NCBI GenBank assembly: GCA_003116995.1
Contig: BDSL01000037.1
Span: 310,001-374,000, forward strand
Length of the DNA stretch: 64,000 nt
Direction: 5' to 3'
Origin: Yamagishiella unicocca
Taxonomy: Eukaryota; Chlorophyta; Chlorophyceae; Chlamydomonadales; Volvocaceae
Under the pieces are notes generated by a model. It saw only the letters and a list, made by a program, of their open reading frames with translations, searched no databases and was not told the DNA's origin. Positions 18,055 through 30,000 of this stretch are shown here, in pieces. A program made the translations under genes and the position numbers. Position 1 is the first letter of the stretch, and every line of letters begins with the position of its first letter.

Positions 18055-21000
18055 ATGGCAGAAAAATACTATAAAGTCGCATTAGTGGTTTGGGCCGTGA
18101 TATTGCTGGAGGCATCGCTGACAGTGGCCTGGCCTGGCTTCCTTCGACGAATTTTGCCAGAAAGCGGCCATCCTGATTGGACACAGGAGGCGCAACGAAA
18201 CCTTTCAAGGTGCGTCTTTGAAAAGTTACCGGTGTCGCACGTTACCTGCCGATGCCGTTGCTGCCGCGAACACGCAAGGTTCGTCAATACCACCGACCTC
18301 CACCCATTACAATCTCAAGGCTGAAACAAACGTGCTATCGATTTGGGTCGAGCGCGACTGGTCACAACCAGCCACGTCGTCATCACATGTCTGACGGCCT
18401 ACCCCCCGCCTCCCAGCTCGCATGGGTCCGCCCGCTCGTTGCACTCCCATCGATTCAACCCCAACCCCCCCGTCCATCCTTCAAGCTGCTGACCAAATGC
18501 GTAGTATTCGTGGTGACAGCTTGCACCGAAGCGGGGTTGCATCACCTGCCGCTTCGCCAGGGCCACCATACACTTAACTCGGGTTCCAATCCGCAAATCC
18601 ACTGCCCAGACCTCACGACCTGTCTCCCCCCCATCGCACGCCCCTTCCTCAACCGCACGTACCACCGCCTCCATCCTCCTCACACAGGTTCGAATCCCAG
18701 CTGCTGCTCCACACGCTCGATAAGCACCACGAAAGCTACGCCCTGGGCAAGGTGCCCTACGACCTCTTCAACCCCATCGTCACCTGCCCGCCGCCCTCGC
18801 GCCTGATGCGCCTGGACCCCACAGGGCCCACGGAGCACCCCACGTGAGGACGCCGTACGGGCTCACTGACTGCTGCGGGGGTCGCGCGAGCGACTGGGCG
18901 CTCACCCGTGCTTCACCCCTCCCCAATACTGGCTCACAATGGGAGGGACGCGCGAGCTCACCCATACACTCTCGTTACGTTGTGACCCGCGGGTCATCAC
19001 CGTCGTTGCCGAAACACCGTGGCGGATAGGCGCCGCACTAAAATCCCTAGGAAGTATGCCGTCATCAACTGCGCCTGCCTGCCTGCCTGATGTCCCCCCC
19101 CCGCCCCCGCATGCAGCCGCTGGGTGGACGGAGCCAAATGGATGTGCGTGCCTTTCCCCCGGACGGCGCGGCCGGGCTGCGTTGTGTTTTCCTTTGGATC
19201 CAACGAACAGTACGAATTCGAGCAGGCGGCACTGGACATGACGCCGGTGAGCTGCCGAGCGCGTGTGGTACTGTGGAGGCAGGGGTATCATCGATGTCGG
19301 TTTCGTGTGCATGTGTGAGCGTTACGTATCTTGCCGGGCCTTACGCGGGCCGCGGGCAGCTACCGGGTGTGTAGAGGGGGGCACTCGCTGGCGTTACAAC
19401 AGGGGTACGAGCGGCGTGAGCAATGCGGCAGGCAGGGGTTGCAAGGAAGAACCGTGTACGCGAGGATATCGCTGTGTGCTTACAGGGGTTGCGTTGGATG
19501 GGAGAAAGGCAGCTGCGCGGAGTGGACAGGGCAGCTGCGCGCAGTGGGCAGGGCAGCTGCGCGGAGTGGGCAGGGTATCAGAATGTTAGGGTTTTGAAAT
19601 GGCTGTTGGCGGCTTAGGAGCCCTCAGACGGCTTAGGAGCCCTCAGACGGCTTAGGAGCCCCGGCAGCACCCAGCAGCGCCTACGGAGCACTGTCAGTGG
19701 GCGTCAGCGTCGTTCTCAGGGCGGTCCTACGGCATTCTACCAGGGCTCGCCTCATGAGGGCTAGTCCACTGTCTTCAGTGAAACTTCCGCAGAGACGATG
19801 ACGAATGGAATGCGAGCGGACCGACCCATTCAGTTGCTGGGGCGCATGTGCTACACGTCCATTCGCCACCCGCCCGCTCATAGGTCCCAAACGCGCGCCC
19901 TCCTCTAGCCCCCACCCCCTTCTCCTTCCCGGCCCCGCCCTACCGCTCGCCGCAGTGCTCCATCCACACCTTCGACTGTACGACGGGTATGCTGGGCAAC
20001 GTCACCCAGACCCACACCATCCACCCCACCCGCCACATCTTCCATCCCTACTGCGTCGGCTCCAGGGACATGGTGCGGGAGAACCCCTCGCAGGTAGGTA
20101 GGCACTGCCTTCAGCAATGACCCGGGGACGCGTGAAAAATTCTGTCTTCCTCGCCACCAATGTTGGGAAACCAAAACCCTAGAGAGCAGCAGCGCAAGGC
20201 TCCAGGGAGCCCCTGGGAGCCGCGGCTCCAGGAGGGGCCATGGATGGACCCTTGGGCGCCGGGGCTCCCCGCCCCAAGCCTCTGAGGCCGATGCTCAGTT
20301 GCGGTTGCGGTGCGCGTCGTGTTACCTGCGGCTTGAGGCTTGAGCGCCTCCGTCTTCTAGGAGCTGGGTACCCGCTTACGCCGCGTTGAGTCAGATGAGC
20401 CAAGTATGTGTGTCGTAGCTTGGTACCTCCTAATTAGCTACTAGAGCCCTAAAGGTGTAAAACCCTAAAATCCTAGAATCCTAACATCCTAGAATCCTAA
20501 AATCCTCAATTCTAGCATCCTAGAACCCTAAAATCCACCCTTACGCGTCCGCGGATTTCTGCGGATGATGACTCCGGCCTGAACCCTGACCCCGAACATG
20601 CCCTCTGCTGGCAGATGCTCAACTGGGAGGGCCTGGTCAAGGTCGTACGGCCCCTGGGGCCCGTGGTGACGCGGCAAGAAAGCAGCGGCTTCGGCCGGCG
20701 GCGGACGTTAGGAGAGGCCGAGGGCTTGGGAGGGGCGGACGTGGGAGGGTGGGAGGGAGCCGGGGCTTCGCGCGGAGCAGCAGCCAGCGACAGCGCCGAC
20801 GTAGGCGGGGATGAGGAGCAGGTGGTGGTGGAGGACGGGTGGGGTCGGCGCCTGATGCGCGGAGGAAGCTTCTGGGACGGCGGCGGCGGTGGCGCCGGTT
20901 CGACTTCCCGCGCCCGCTCCCGCTCCCGCCGGCGCAACTCGGGGCCCGAGGTGTTCATCGCGAAGATCGACGTGGAGGGCTTCGAGTGGCAGCTGCTGGC

Positions 21001-21481
21001 GGAGTGGGGTCCAGACACGCCTGGTCTGCCCGCCTTTCTGGCCATCGAGATCCACAATTGGATGGACACCTACACCACGCCCCCGCCGTCGGCTCCGCCG
21101 CTGGCGACGAAGCCCAGCTCCTCGAGCTGGTTCTGGTCGCTCTTCGATCGGCGCGAAGACCCCGACAAGGTCGCTATCGCGGCCCAGAGGGCCGCCGCGA
21201 AGGCGGCCTTCGATAGGCGGCAACGCGTATACGGCGGCGAGCTGGGCCTTATGTTCCTGCACCTGGCGCGGCTGGGTTACGCGGTGGTGTCGCGGGAGGA
21301 CAACCCCAACGGTGACTTCGAGGCGAAGCTGTGCTGCGCCGAGTTCCTTTTTATCCGCGTGAGGGGGCCGGAGGAGGGGCGGCCGGGCATGTGGGACTGG
21401 ACCCACTGGTTCTCAAGTATCACGGACGGCCTGGCGCCGCTCATGCGGGGTGCGGGGCGCAGGCGGCGGGCGGGGCGGTGA
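18055..21481 (+). CDS. membrane-anchored FkbM/METTL24-like methyltransferase
   Basis: Exons: 18055-18209, 18688-18843, 19117-19246, 19956-20093, 20615-21481. The 1446 nt give 481 residues with consistent phase. Residues 8-27 are one hydrophobic segment after a short polar start, as in a type II anchor, so the catalytic part probably faces the secretory lumen. The domain begins near 100 with KWMCVPF and CVVFSFGSNEQYEFEQAA, the glycine-bearing strand and loop typical of METTL24-like proteins. It continues with KIDVEGFEW at 310-318 (the FkbM-type motif IDVEGxE) and ends with LGYAVVSREDNPNG and CCAEFLFIRV. Residues about 214-303 are a low-complexity insert rich in Gly, Ala, Asp, then Arg/Ser. The last exon is unusually long (867 nt). 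The substrate is unknown; O-methylation of a sugar or glycan is a guess from FkbM relatives. The exon 5 start was chosen because only that acceptor keeps frame. Confidence 0.82.
20444..20538 (-). repeat. degenerate CCCTAAAA-like array in an intron
   Basis: About ten units of 8-10 bp such as CCCTAAAA, TCCTAGAA and TCCTAACA in intron 4 of the methyltransferase gene. The unmutated units are the complement of TTTTAGGG. It looks like a decayed interstitial telomere-type array. Confidence 0.6.
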
Positions 21482-23103
21482 GCGAGCGCAGCGGGAAGAG
21501 GGAGGGGCCGGGGGCCCGAGCGAGGCGAGGGGAAGGGGCCCAAGAGGGCTGTGGTGTTGCGTGGGGCATGTGGGGCGTGTGTTTGTGCAAAGGTGGGGGC
21601 GGGGGATTGTGAGAAAACACGCACAACTGCGTTTCCTATGTGACCTTCCAAGCAGCCAATCGAGGAGGCTGGAGCGATGTATGGTAGTGGACGTGGGCGT
21701 GTCTCGAAACGAACTGACGTGTGTCGGGTGCGGTGGCGGGACCTCGGCTGCCTTCACACGGGGCCCGGAGCAAGCGAGCGCGCGAATCTTAAATTGGGGT
21801 TCTCTTATTTTCTTCTTACGTCTGGGCTTACGTCTGTATGCGTTGGTTTACCGTTGGCGTGTGCGCTCCTATCTGCACATCTGCTTGCCTCTAAGAAGCT
21901 GCCTGTGCTGCGACAAGCAACGGCGCCGCCGTTACTGGTACTTTACCTGGTACTTTACCCGTCGGGCATGAGCGAGTGCGCTGCAGGTGATGGGTCGTAC
22001 TTGGGCCGCAGTCGTACCTGCTGTGCTGTTCCGTACAATGTACGGCACAAGTACTGCGCGGACGTGCAGCGAGCGGCGCCGCATGGGTACGGCACAGAGG
22101 GTGCTGAATGCGTCGTCGCGACGACGGGTCTTCTTCACTTGGTTACCACGTAGAGCGCGTGCGTTCGTTTGGATATTTTCTGTATTTTACCGGGCGTACA
22201 TCTCGTGGATGAGGATAGCACACAGACTAGAGAAGATACCGTGGGCTACTGCACGGGAGGTGTCGCTGCCGCGGCCAGGCAGGACTAGTGCAGGGGAGGT
22301 CGCCGCCGCTGCCAGGCAGGATCAGTTAGGTTTTTAGGGTTTTTTTTATCATGTATCCGTGTAGTCCGTTGCCCGGCAATACCGAATGGAATTGGAGGGG
22401 CGGCTCTGATGGCTTCGCTCGATGAGGCCTGCGTGTCAGCACACCCGCAGGAGCGTACGGCATATATGGAATGGCCCTAGGTCTAGCTTTAGATGAGATT
22501 TGAGCGGGCTTTTACATGTGGCTCAGCTAGCTGTCGGCCGCTGACCTATTGGATCCTGGTACCTTCAGGAGCAGCAGCCAAAAGTTCGTTACATGTTTGC
22601 CCAACCGCCGAGTAATGCACTCGCAGACGCAATCGCAACGAACCTGTGGAGTCCGGGCTGTGATTGAACAAAGACACCAGGAGGGCTTTTTGCTACCACC
22701 ACCACCATGATCACGCACCGCCACGATCACCAGCGATGCGCCCGATGGCTCTACCTTACGGTCTGGGGTGGGGCGACACTAACGGCTACAACAACTATCC
22801 GCGCGCCGCCAAGCGCACTAGGACTGTCTTCACACCCCGATCGCAACACACGACCGGAGATGTGCCCTCCTCCTGTCCGACTCTTTCAACTCAAACCATT
22901 CAGCGGTCCGCGCCTCCAGGAGCCATGCGCCTTATCCTTACCTACATCCGTCCCGCAAGATCCTTTTTTCAACACATCCATCCCAGAAACGTCTCTAGCC
23001 GGTTTTACTTCTCTCCAAAATGCCGACCTGCAGGTCTCCCCCCTCAACCCCTGCAGTGCGATAAACATGCTGCCCGTGCACTGCGCGCGCAGTCGCGGCC
23101 ACT
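21482..23103. other. convergent intergenic region
   Basis: It holds the 3' UTRs of the methyltransferase (+) and the small membrane protein (-). A minus-strand TGTAA lies at 22589-22593, about 510 bp past the latter's stop. No other gene was recognised. Confidence 0.55.
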
Positions 23104-24174
23104 CTACATCTTGATGGTGGAGTTGTGCTTCTTGAAGCCGCGCCACAGCTTGAGCGCGGCCAGGCTGCCCAGCACGGCGGCACTGCCGTACCCGGTGCTC
23201 TTGCGCTCGCGGCCCTGCGCGCGGTGCGTGCGGTGCGTGGGGTGCGGGCACGCAGCATGCAGAGCAGGTAGCAAGTAGCACGATGCGGGGACCGGGGTTT
23301 GAGGCTTGGGGTGAGTCATGGTTTGTGGCATCATCGGCCAGGACAGTGCGAGGTGGTGGTGATGAGCACTTTTGTCGCGCGTGCGTGACCAGGCTTAGGG
23401 CAAAAGATCGTTCACGTCAAGGTGCGTATGGCGGATAAATACGGTAGCAGAAGCAGCAGCAGCTACCACGCAGGGGCTCACCCGGAAGGCGTTGGTCGCG
23501 GCCATGGCAGCGGCGGTGCCGTACACAGCGCCGCTGGTCTGGAACCAGCGCCGGGTGCCGGCGGGAGTCAGGTGGTCCCGGGCGGCGAGCGTCAGGGCAC
23601 CCAGCGCCATCATGGAGTGCCCGTTCCATCGCACCAGCTCGGGGGGAGCGTGGGCACGTATCGGGTGGAGCTCCTTGGGGCCGAAGTGCAAGTCCTGCGC
23701 ACGCGTGTTAGGAAGGAAAAAAAACGGTGATTACGTCGGTCGCAGAATGAAGGCTCGATGTGCGTATGTGCGTATAAATACAAATGCAGCAGGATCGGCG
23801 CATCAGAAAGCCGGCCATGGTTGAGCTCAACCTGCAGGAGGGTGAGAGCGGGACGACGGACGGACAATAACAATGTACGTAGGAAAAAAGTATGGCCGAC
23901 CCGTGGGACGGTCGGCAGTTTCGGCTTCGCGCGCTCTGACGGTAGGCCGTGCCGAGCAACTGACCGCAGCTTGCCAGCAGTGTCATCACGCGCTACGTGC
24001 TAAGCATCGTAGGCGTTGCTTGTCATGCATCGTAGCAGCTTTCACAAGCAACGACGCTGAAGGCTAACGTACCTCGAAGTTATCGGGCGCGGCGAGCGCG
24101 TGCGCGCCATACGCCATACTGCCGATGCCGCCTAGCAGCATGAGGCCGCTGTCGGAGAGCTCCAGTCGGACCAT
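23104..24174 (-). CDS. unrecognised small membrane protein, 141 residues
   Basis: Exons: 24174-24073, 23694-23482, 23214-23104 (102, 213 and 111 nt). Each is a whole number of codons with a good GT donor and CAG acceptor, so the three form one 142-codon frame. I do not recognise a family. Hydrophobic stretches lie near residues 10-30 (LMLLGGIGSMAYGAHALAA), 56-70, 87-103 (TSGAVYGTAAAMAATNAF) and 118-128. That suggests three or four membrane helices rich in small residues. A hydrophilic loop LHFGPKELHPIRAHAPPE follows helix one, and the C-terminus is basic (WRGFKKHNSTIKM). The gene model rests on phase and composition alone, so the call of a real gene is good but the function is unknown. Confidence 0.7.
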
Positions 24175-26029
24175 CGCTGCAGCAGCGCGAAACGACCCCT
24201 CCTGCCCGTCGCTTGGCTGATAGAATGGCGTAGAAACAAAGGTTCCGTTTCTTTCGTGGTGGTGATTACTTAATTGCTTGCTCGTCGGCGAGTTGCGAGC
24301 GCACTGTGTGATGGCGGGATATGGCTGTCGTCTTTTTATGTGCTTTTGTTTGGCGACAGGCCTGGCGAGGACTAGGATGCGGACCGAGGCGAGTAGGCTG
24401 GATGACTCGTTCCGAGGACGTGGACGTGGACGCGCGAATGAACAGGCACTCCCACAGCAGGGTTCTCCATGTTCCCCTGATAGTTGACACAGCTCGGGCT
24501 CAGCAAGACGATCGTACACATCTGGCAATGCCAATTAAGGCTTAACCAGACTAAAGACGTTTTATGCGGCAGTTGGTATATATGCCGGGGCCGTACCTGA
24601 GAAAACCGCGTGAATGCGCTACGCTGGTACGCCGCCTCACGATACAGGCTGGGGACCTTACATACCTCACAACGCAACACAATTGAAATGTTTACGTGAC
24701 CTCAAGCCCGGTTTACCCAGGACAAGAAGGGGGGCCATGTCCTGGACTTAACAGAGGCAAGCCGGGCCAAACCCAAGGGGGCGGGAAGACCCAGAAATAA
24801 CCGCACCATACGAGAAGACAGCGCTAGCAGCAAGCAGACGCCCCGAAAGCCAGCCGAAACACTAGACAACTCACCTCGCCCAACACAGTGGACCCTGACG
24901 TATGCAAACAGAGGGTTCCCCACAAGGATGGCACCCAGGTACCCCTGCGTACACCGAGGCCAGTCAAGCCAAGGACAGCACGTGATCCCATCCTCTACAC
25001 GCTCTTCCATCCACGCATACTAGCTCTAAACCGAAAATAACATACACGATCACCTGCTTCACGAAGAAGACGGACCCGTCTTTTTGCGGTTGCGGAAATA
25101 GGAAGTGCTCGGCCAATTCGCCGTACACGCGCACGGCGTGTAACCACTGACCACAGTTGTTGAACCAATATTACGGACGGTATTGTCCTTAACAATTAGA
25201 GATACCATGGACGGAGCGACTTCACCACTGTTCATGGTTTAAAAACAGCAGTCCGACAGGTGTTCAACGAAGACAACCCGCTTTTAAGACCTTCAATCGC
25301 CAACGATTACAAGACTTTAAGAATGAGAGAAGTCCAGGTGAGCGATACTCGAGAAAGGAGGGGGTGGGTCAGACGGAGGCCACTGTAACGTGAAGGCAAG
25401 CACATGCGTCAGTCAGAAACCCACTCGAAAACCTGTTTGTAATGGTGGGCCAGTCATTACGGTGTAAATTCTAACGCTTTACGTGTAAACTGTAACGTAC
25501 CAGTGGCCTCGATCGCGCACCTTTTTTACGTACGTAGCGCTAGCGGTCTGCAGAATACCGTATTGACACAGTATATCAGCAGTTACAAAACGAGCATATT
25601 ACCGCCGGTATAGGTTCCGCCACCCTACCTTCTGCTTGACTAGATAGATAGTGAGACCGACCGCCGGGCTGGACATTTATTGGCGGGGGTTTACAGAGAA
25701 TCCGCGAATCCACGGCCGACAAACCAAGGCGGTGAAGATGGCGCCAGAAGAGACGGGAGGCGAGTAGACGGAGCGGAGGCGCTGCTGAATCGTAGTGTAA
25801 GGTGATAAGGCAACGTATTCGAGAAGAAAAAGGTGGTATAAAAGCGACTAAGGTAGAGGCGGCTGGCGGAGAAGCTGAGAAGGAGCAGTAAATACTGTAG
25901 TGGTCGTAGTAAGATGCGAAGGTAATAATGGAGGTGAAGGCTGGAGACGGAGAGCAGCCCCGGATGCCAGCAACAGCCCGTGAATGCGAACGAAAGAAAA
26001 CGTGCCCGGCACAGGGCGGGGAATCCGCC
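24175..26029. other. gene-poor interval before the retroelement remnant
   Basis: No gene was seen. The sequence is less GC-rich than its neighbours and should include the promoter of the small membrane protein. It contains the 45-bp dispersed repeat at 25697-25742. No flanking LTR pair was spotted. Confidence 0.5.
25697..25742 (+). repeat. 45-bp dispersed repeat
   Basis: Partner of 13235-13281 in CSN4 intron 10. This copy is intergenic, close to the retroelement remnant. Confidence 0.8.
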
Positions 26030-26480
26030 GCGTTACGTGCGAAAAACAGTGGGAGAGGTAGACTGACCTGAGAATGGCAATAAACCAGCAGCGAGAAATC
26101 GCCTGAAGTAATTGGCTAAGCGAGCCCACGAAAGATCGGAGTTCAGTCAAGTCTTTTGGCAGCGGCCAATTGCGAATGACATCAAAGAACCTTAGGGTCC
26201 ATTCGGATCCCTTCGGAGCCCACAATGTGCCCAAGATATTTCACTTCCGTACGCCAAAAGTCACATTTCGACAGCTTTATTACTTGGAGCTGGCGTTGCT
26301 TCAGCGCATCTAACACCAACCGAAGGTGTTTCGCATGCTCATCAGAGCTCTTCGAGTAAATCAGGATATCGTCAAGGTACACTGTGACGAATCGGTTCAG
26401 GAAAGGAGCAAAGATGCGGTTCATAGCGGCTTGGAAGGTGGCAGGGGCATTTGACAGACCAAACGGCCGACTCTCGGGAG
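26030..26480 (-). pseudogene. Ty3/gypsy reverse transcriptase fragment, 3' part
   Basis: Reading leftwards on the minus strand it encodes [20 protein letters not shown], then the catalytic [11 protein letters not shown], then [17 protein letters not shown]. After a frame change it gives NWPLPKDLTELRSFVGSL and, in another frame, ANYFRRFLAAG. These are the palm and connection segments of Ty3/gypsy Pol in correct order, broken by at least two frameshifts. No intact integrase, protease or LTR was found, so it is a dead fragment. Confidence 0.88.
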
Positions 26481-26488
26481 CGTCTCTC

Positions 26489-26610
26489 TTTACAGCCCTA
26501 GACTTGGCTTCTGGCTATCATAAATTGCGAATTCACCCTGATCGATGACATTCCCAAAACTGGCTTTACCACTCCGATGGGACACTTTGAGTGGCTTGTC
26601 CCTCATCACA
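26489..26610 (+). pseudogene. Ty3/gypsy reverse transcriptase fragment, inverted 5' part
   Basis: On the plus strand it encodes [18 protein letters not shown] and, after a one-base shift, IPKTGFTTPMGHFEWLV. In an intact polymerase these precede [11 protein letters not shown]. Here they lie head-to-head with the minus-strand 3' part, with the junction near 26480-26488, so the element has been internally inverted. Confidence 0.85.
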
Positions 26611-27071
26611 CCAATCAAGTCCCGTACATAAGCAATTACGACGTGTCAGTGGGGAATATCAAGCCTATGAAAGCCTAGCATGCCCCACACCCTTCCGGGC
26701 GGTCCTGCAGGCACTCAGCACAGCTGCCTGACGTCACTCGATTGCATTTCCACGGTCCCATCCATGGAATGTGTCGGGCCTGTAGAAAACTCTCACAGTA
26801 CCAACGCTCACCACGCTTGACACACTCCCCTGCCTGCTGCGACAAACCCAGCCGGATCGGTTCTCTTCCCTCTCACCCAAGGCGCAGGTCGCCATGCGCA
26901 CGCAACATAGTGTCGTGGCTTCGGCGAAATGCCAAGCTCTTAAACTTCTGCCCTTTCGTCACCGGTTCATTGTTTCGTCCATCATGGCACCGAATGAACC
27001 AATGACCAAAGGAGGTGCCGTGCACATTAAAACTCGCTACTTACTGCTATTCCCATCTGCCCACATGCCGC
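26611..27071. other. 3' flank of the V-ATPase subunit a gene
   Basis: It should hold the 3' UTR of the minus-strand V-ATPase gene. No further coding signal was recognised. Confidence 0.5.
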
Positions 27072-30000
27072 CTATTGGGTCGGGCTGTCCTCCAGCTGCT
27101 TCAGGGTTGCGAAGCTAAACGGCGCGAACCTGTATCCATCACCCTTGTAGAATTTACCCATGTACTCGACCCAGTGAAGACGCAGCGCGTGCAGGAAAGC
27201 AGAAAGTGACTCCATGACCATCAGCACACCGAGTGTGGCGCATGCAAAAACGAAAAAGCCGATGAACATTGCTCCCACGTTGTTCATAGAGATAGTGAGC
27301 ATTAGCACACGATCGTAAAATACGCCCGCAAGCTGGCTGTGCGCCAGCGACAGGGCCCACAGGCGCAGGTAGGAAGCGGTGTTTGATACAGCGTTCAGCA
27401 CGAACTCGATCGTGTGGATCATCTGTGGATAGGGAATAAACGTGGGACATGTTAGAGATACTTTGCCACTTTAACTCAGAAGCGACACGTAAATCACTAG
27501 CAGGTCAGCAGCGACAAGCATATGAACCATAACACCAACATACATCAATTCGCCAATTACACGTGGACCCGCACTCACAACAGCCCGTCCTATCGTACCT
27601 GGTGCACCATGACCTCGCCGAACTGGAACTCGCCATGCCCGTGACCACCGTGACCGCCACCATGTTCGCTTCCGCCATGTGCACCAGCGTTGTTGTGCCC
27701 CTGACCGCCATGTGGACGATGGCGGCTCTCCTGGTCGTCAGCAAGAGCACCGTAGTTATGCGCCATCTCTACGGAATGGCCCTGTAGATTACCGTATAAG
27801 AGGAAACACAAGGTTTCAGCTATTGGTAATCATGCATAGCTAATCAAAAGGCATGTCCAACTGTGAACTTTCGCCATCTCACCAACCAAAGCCCCGATCG
27901 CGCACTCCTGTAAATTACCGTACCTTCGCCGCCATCAGAGCTTCGTGCCGCTTTTTAAGGATCAGTGGCTTAGGCAGCAACATCCACGGGACAGCGAAAA
28001 ACGCCACCACTAAAAGGAACACTTGCAGACCGGCCTGTCCATTGATCAGCGCGTCGTCAACACTCGAACCTGTACATGTAACGGCGCGAGGCACGCGTCA
28101 GAACAACGCGAAGTGCACATCCAGAGGGAGAGAGCTTGCCTTGGCTGACCACACAACAAAGCGTTATGTCGAGGAGGACTCACCCGGCGAGAGAAACATG
28201 TAAATCATGACGTGGTACAGGTCCGTCAGCCCGCCGGTGCACCACTTGATGACAATTAGGATGCAGAGGTACCCGAAAATGCTGTTTAGGAAGATCATCT
28301 GGGGGATGAACTCGCAGACCACCGACAGGTGATCCCTGTTACGAAAACATATTTTTGTCAGTTTGCGCCTCAGGATAATGGACGTGTGCGTAAACAGGGA
28401 TGGTTGGAGCTGCCCGCCGAGCCCTCCCCGAGCCACGACGGTGGGCATTTGCCACGTACCAGCAAACTCGCACGATGCGATGCGTCTAGGTATAATGCAC
28501 GCTTTGCTTCGGGGACATACCTGTAGTACAAGTTGTTGAACAGCGAGTTGAGGATACCAAAGTTCATGTGAACGACACCCAGGAGGATGGACATTTTCAT
28601 CTTTATCGAGTTCAAGTAGGGCAGCTGTAGTGTTTTAGGAAGCAAGGTAGCGGACGGATTAGTGGACAACCCTAGCGTGGCAGGCACCCGGTGAAAATCA
28701 GCATTACCAAAGGCTCCTACATATACACCCGTGAAGTCCACCGTCCAAGTTCTCGTCCCGGAACGTTGCGCGTCGGATCCAAACGTTTCTCACCTCAGTC
28801 TTGCGGCCGTGCCAAACAGGATCCAATCCAAAGGCGACCGGTGCGCTGCCGTTGGGCATTTTGAGGATGCCACTGGAAGGCGCCAATTGGAAAGCAACTA
28901 ATCAGCGTCAAAACTCAAACCGGTATGGGGACGCACCCTCGAGATCAGGAACAACAGGCTTCCCCAAAGCGCCTACACCATGTTAACGTACTCGTATTGT
29001 GTTAGGCAGTCACGAGGGTCGATTGTATTCGTGATAGGTTCGCCGAACACGTTGAGGATTTCCGATCCATCGGGGTGGAAGCACTTGAACTTTGAGCGGC
29101 CGAAGATGATTGTTGGCATCGAGAAGAATTCGTTGTAGATGAAGCCCACATAGAACGAGAAGATACCCATCAACAAGATGATATACCGGCCACCGAACAA
29201 GAGCTCCAGCATGTCACCCAACTCCTGCGTGAGCAAGGCGAGATTCGAGGTTACGTGGAGACCAGGATTAACAAGCAACATATACAAAGTGCCTACAAAC
29301 ATTACCATGGACACTTCCACCATAAAATGTCCAGGATCGAGGCTATCTGAAAGATCCACCAGCGCCCGTTTGCCGGCACATGGCTGTCAGATAGCTTTGT
29401 CAACGATGTCAAACATTTGCGGCAGCCCATACATCCCACCTGTTTCATGAACTGCTTCTCCTTGTATACAAGAAAACCCGCGAAGGCCATCATGAGGATG
29501 GCATGCCCCCAGTCACCGAACATGACGGCGAACAGGAACGGAAACGTCATAATTGTCAGCACCGCAGGGTTGACCTCACGGTAACGAGAAACGCCATACG
29601 AGTCGACAATGCTCAGGAAGGACGAAGTGAACTTGTTGGTCTGGAAGTAGGTCGGCGGTTGGTCGTGAGTCACAACGGGCTGCATGATGACTTGCAGCTG
29701 TGGCAGGAAAGGTTGGCGTAAGGAAGGAAACAGCGACTGCGTAAGCGTGTGGGAAACCAGGATGCAATATCTGGGCTCATCAACAGTAGTGACGTCCACC
29801 TAATTTTACACCGAGCCCTAAGCGTTCCGTTATGTCAACAGCTCATGCCAATCAATATATGCCGCCACCACCTTGCAACCCGTGTACCCCGCCCAGAATA
29901 GATAACCATATTGCTTCTCGACGCTTGTGGTCGTTACTTTTTAATTGTCTGTGCAAGTAAAAGGTGGCCCGGTGACATTGTGCTGAGAGCCCATTGCATC

